A stretch of 64,000 bases of DNA from Bacillota bacterium (lineage in GTDB: Bacteria; Bacillota; Clostridia; Lachnospirales; Lachnospiraceae): positions 332,299 to 396,298 of the forward strand of contig JAEYGZ010000048.1 in NCBI GenBank assembly GCA_023409535.1, written 5' to 3'. The notes below the pieces were generated by a model. The model saw only the letters and a list, made by a program, of their open reading frames with translations. It was not told the origin of the DNA and ran no database searches. Position numbers and translations under genes: made by a program. This document shows, piece by piece, positions 61,608 to 64,000 of this stretch. Within the stretch, counting starts at the first letter, position 1. Each line of letters starts with the position of its first letter.

Positions 61608-62543
61608 TCATGGATGAAGGACAAAATAGTCCATAACTGATGTTTCCATAAAGCCGCAGGATTTATAAAGGTTAAGTGCAGCTGCATTTTCAGCAGCTAC
61701 CTGAAGCATAATCTCCTTCACCTGGGTCTCCTTCAGTTTTTCAATGGCACGAAGCAGCATCGCCCTTCCATATCCATTTCCACGAAACTCAGGCAGGATA
61801 CCCAATCCGTAGATTCCTCCCACAGCGGCAGAATCAATTTGCAGGTGTATTTTCCCGATCGTCCGTCCGTCTTTTTCCGCAAGATAGATGGTCATTCCCC
61901 GCTTTTCTTCCTGTTCCGGCAAAAGGATACCAGAAGCATTTTCAACATCATCCGGCAGCACTTCCGGAACCTCCTCCCCAAAATAAATAGCATTCTGCCT
62001 TGCGATTTCATACGCATCCTCATTGACCGCCTTGCGAAATATCACCCCGCACAGCTGATTCTCAGCCGGTTTCGGATGATCCCCCCGCAAATACATCTCA
62101 AATTCCGAGTACTTGTAAGCAGCATCGATTTTCTGCAGAAAGGCTTGTCCGGAGCCTGATGCTTTATCACATAAGAAAAGCACTTCCCCCGAATTCCTCC
62201 GGTTACATTCTGCAAGTACCAATTCATATAATTGAGTAAAAATCCCCTGGCGCCTGTAATCAGGATGAACCATGCCGGTTACTTCAAAAGGTGCTCCCTG
62301 CCCACCAAAACTGCAGATTCCAATATATCCGATCAGCTGCTCTCCCATAAAATACAGGAATTCATTGATTCCTTGAATTCCTGTATTTCCGGTACTTTCC
62401 TGCGCAACCGCAAGTTTATAATCAAGCTCAAGCTTCAGGGCAATAGGATCATAACGGGTGCATTGCTCCTGCAGGTCATAAATGCGATTATAATCTTCCT
62501 TCTCCAGATATTGTTTCAGCTTAATCCAGGGTAAAATCTTCAT
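61608..62543 (-). CDS. tandem GNAT acetyltransferase
   Basis: A 311-residue protein with two GNAT folds. The first (about 20-150) has MVHPDYRRQGIFTQLYELVL, the acetyl-CoA loop RxxGxF. The second (about 165-311) has LGILPEFRGNGYGRAMLLRAI and NAAALNLYKSCGFMETSVMDYFV. It probably acetylates a small amine; substrate unknown. GGAGACGAGACG precedes the ATG. It is downstream of the DUF362 gene on the same strand (78 bases) and may be cotranscribed with it. Confidence 0.9.
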   Translation of the reverse strand: MKILPWIKLKQYLEKEDYNRIYDLQEQCTRYDPIALKLELDYKLAVAQESTGNTGIQGINEFLYFMGEQLIGYIGICSFGGQGAPFEVTGMVHPDYRRQGIFTQLYELVLAECNRRNSGEVLFLCDKASGSGQAFLQKIDAAYKYSEFEMYLRGDHPKPAENQLCGVIFRKAVNEDAYEIARQNAIYFGEEVPEVLPDDVENASGILLPEQEEKRGMTIYLAEKDGRTIGKIHLQIDSAAVGGIYGLGILPEFRGNGYGRAMLLRAIEKLKETQVKEIMLQVAAENAAALNLYKSCGFMETSVMDYFVLHP

Positions 62544-62621
62544 CGTCTCGTCTCCTTTTAAAAACAGATTCTACTCTTGATTATACTATATTTTTCCTGT
62601 TTTTACTATATAAAATTATAG

Positions 62622-63755
62622 TTATTTCATCACAATCAGCTCATATTCGCGGGTTCCTAACTCGATTTTCTCTGCATGCTCCAAGCAAGTGCGCCATTCG
62701 GATTCCGGTGAAGAATTTGTAAAGTGATCATGCCGGTGAACCAATTCCTTTTTCGCCAAATTGTCTGACAGCTGGCTTCCGGGCATCGGCGCAGCCTTAA
62801 GACAGGCATCAACACAAGCCTGATCCAGGGCGAGAGGATCAAAGGAAGCAAACATTCCCAAATTAGGCAGAATAGGCACATCATTCTCACCATGGCAATC
62901 ACAGTTAGGTGATACGTCCACTACAAGAGAGATATGAAAGCAAGGACGGCCGTCCACAACCGCTTTTGTATATTCTGCCATGCGGCGGTTCAGCATCTCA
63001 TTGGCTGCACTATCATTAAATTCAATTGCATCAAAATTGCAGGCACCGAGACAGCGTCCGCAGCCCACACAATTAACCTGATTAACCGACATCTTTTTGC
63101 CTGCGGCATCAAATTTCAAACCTTCATTGGCACACTCTTTCTGACATTTACGACAGCCTCTGCAAAGCTCCGGATTGATATCCGGCTTACCGCCGCTATG
63201 CTGCTCCGTCTTACCTGCACGGGATCCGCAGCCCATACCTATGTTCTTGATGGCACCGCCAAAGCCGGTCATTTCATGCCCTTTAAAATGAGTCAGGCTG
63301 ATGAAAATATCTGCATCCATAATCGCACGGCCGATCTTGGCTTCCTTCACATATTCACCGCCTGCTACCGGCACATCCACATCATCCGTTCCCTTTAATC
63401 CGTCACCGATGAGTATCGGACATCCCACGCTCAGGGGTGAGAAACCATTTTCCCAGGCACATTCCAGATGCTCCAGCGCATTCTTGCGACTGCCGGGATA
63501 CATAGTATTACAGTCGGTTAAAAATGGCTTTCCGCCCAATTCCTTCACCACGTCTGCAACCGCCTTCGCATAGTTTGGACGAAGGTAGCTGATATTGCCC
63601 AGTTCTCCAAAATGCAGCTTAATGGCTGCAAACTTACCATCCATATCAATCTGCCCGATCCCTGCCTGCTTTATCAGTTTTTTTAGTTTTGTCGGCAGAC
63701 TGTCGCCGAAAGCCACCGTGCGAAAATCTGTAAAATATACTTTTGCTTTTTCCAT
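62622..63755 (-). CDS. DUF362 iron-sulfur protein
   Basis: A 377-residue protein. The DUF362 core runs through about residues 20-330 (AIKLHFGELGNISYLRPNYAKAVADVVKELG, FISLTHFKGHEMTGFGGAIKNIGMGCGSRAGK). Two 4Fe-4S motifs are inserted: CRGCRKCQKECANEGL and CVGCGRCLGACNFDAI. The reaction is unknown; redox function is inferred. AGGAGAGAATGAAAA precedes the ATG. The promoter at 63805-63835 has a 19-bp spacer with a SoxR-like dyad. Confidence 0.92.
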   Translation of the reverse strand: MEKAKVYFTDFRTVAFGDSLPTKLKKLIKQAGIGQIDMDGKFAAIKLHFGELGNISYLRPNYAKAVADVVKELGGKPFLTDCNTMYPGSRKNALEHLECAWENGFSPLSVGCPILIGDGLKGTDDVDVPVAGGEYVKEAKIGRAIMDADIFISLTHFKGHEMTGFGGAIKNIGMGCGSRAGKTEQHSGGKPDINPELCRGCRKCQKECANEGLKFDAAGKKMSVNQVNCVGCGRCLGACNFDAIEFNDSAANEMLNRRMAEYTKAVVDGRPCFHISLVVDVSPNCDCHGENDVPILPNLGMFASFDPLALDQACVDACLKAAPMPGSQLSDNLAKKELVHRHDHFTNSSPESEWRTCLEHAEKIELGTREYELIVMK

Positions 63756-63804
63756 TTTTCATTCTCTCCTGTTATAACATAGTTTTCATTTTCGAAACAC
63801 ACAC

Positions 63805-63835
63805 ATTATACCAGTTAGAGTTAACTTCAGGTCAA
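63805..63835 (-). promoter_or_regulatory. MerR/SoxR-type promoter of the DUF362 gene
   Basis: On the minus strand TTGACC (63835-63830) and TATAAT (63810-63805) are 19 bases apart. The spacer TGAAGTTAACTCTAACTGG contains a dyad around GTTAAC and resembles the SoxR box CCTCAAGTTAACTTGAGG. No MerR gene lies next to it in the window. Confidence 0.72.
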
Positions 63836-64000
63836 GAAAAAAATTACATATCAATTACTGTAAAGGCTTATAGAGTTAAATGTTAAAGTAAATTCTACAT
63901 TGCAAGACTAAATTCATTTTGAAAGAGTAAATTCTTCTTACATGAATTTAGTTCTGCACGACTTTTTGATATACTAGGTTTGTCATGGATTCCTCCCACA

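Noticed and set aside
1..64000. CRISPR arrays, rRNA, tRNA, intact transposases or prophage genes
   Set aside because: I scanned for regular spaced repeats, cloverleaf ends and transposase motifs and found none.

Overview
The window reads as a chromosomal segment of an anaerobic, low-to-moderate GC Gram-positive bacterium, most likely a clostridial Lachnospiraceae relative. Supporting signs are strong AGGAGG ribosome sites before almost every gene, many lipoprotein-anchored ABC uptake systems, an FprA-type flavodiiron protein, EFR1 and DUF362 iron-sulfur proteins, PIN-PhoH, DegV, Fur-type boxes and no aerobic respiratory genes. I see no rRNA or tRNA gene, CRISPR array, prophage or intact insertion sequence.

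Layout. 1-6.7 kb: NYN/LOTUS protein (cut by the window edge), small membrane protein, HAD phosphatase, P-loop kinase, an ALDH plus histidine-tailed DMT transporter pair, a YdeI-like protein and a lytic transglycosylase. 7-13.7 kb: FprA, MATE efflux, a methyltransferase, a secreted ComEC-like metallo-beta-lactamase protein, an aldo/keto reductase and a DUF1801 protein. 13.9-15.5 kb: radical SAM protein with an acidic tail. 15.7-20.8 kb: Fur-box-controlled siderophore-type ABC importer with a divergent AraC regulator. 20.8-24.7 kb: cyclase, MFS carrier, M50-like membrane protease and a methyltransferase pseudogene with an internal deletion. 24.9-29.9 kb: sugar-type ABC importer whose two transcription units share a 42-bp upstream element, then a diguanylate cyclase.

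30-40.3 kb is the most coherent region: a seven-helix histidine kinase and NarL-type regulator converge on a sugar ABC importer, an FAD oxidoreductase, a D-2-hydroxyacid dehydrogenase and a GH2 enzyme that keeps the NxK motif of beta-glucuronidases. A near-identical 19-bp palindrome lies upstream of both the kinase gene and the importer operon, so I propose a self-contained glucuronide sensing, uptake and hydrolysis system.

40.5-50.9 kb: an orphan 45-codon membrane peptide gene, PIN-PhoH, DegV, a divergent MerR/aldo-keto reductase pair with long-spacer promoters, a divergent TetR/EFR1 pair with a perfect operator, a DUF6323/DUF6179-like pair, another TetR and oleate hydratase. 51-54 kb: second Fur-box ABC importer, whose first gene appears to start at a non-ATG codon. 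54-58.3 kb: a flavodoxin, FtsX-type ABC and two-component operon. 58.4-63.8 kb: XRE membrane regulator, nitroreductase, second radical SAM protein, double-GNAT protein and a DUF362 iron-sulfur protein behind a SoxR/MerR-like 19-bp-spacer promoter.

Family names rest on motif reading and memory, not database searches. Several starts were moved inward from the longest open frame to an ATG with a proper ribosome site; each case is noted.
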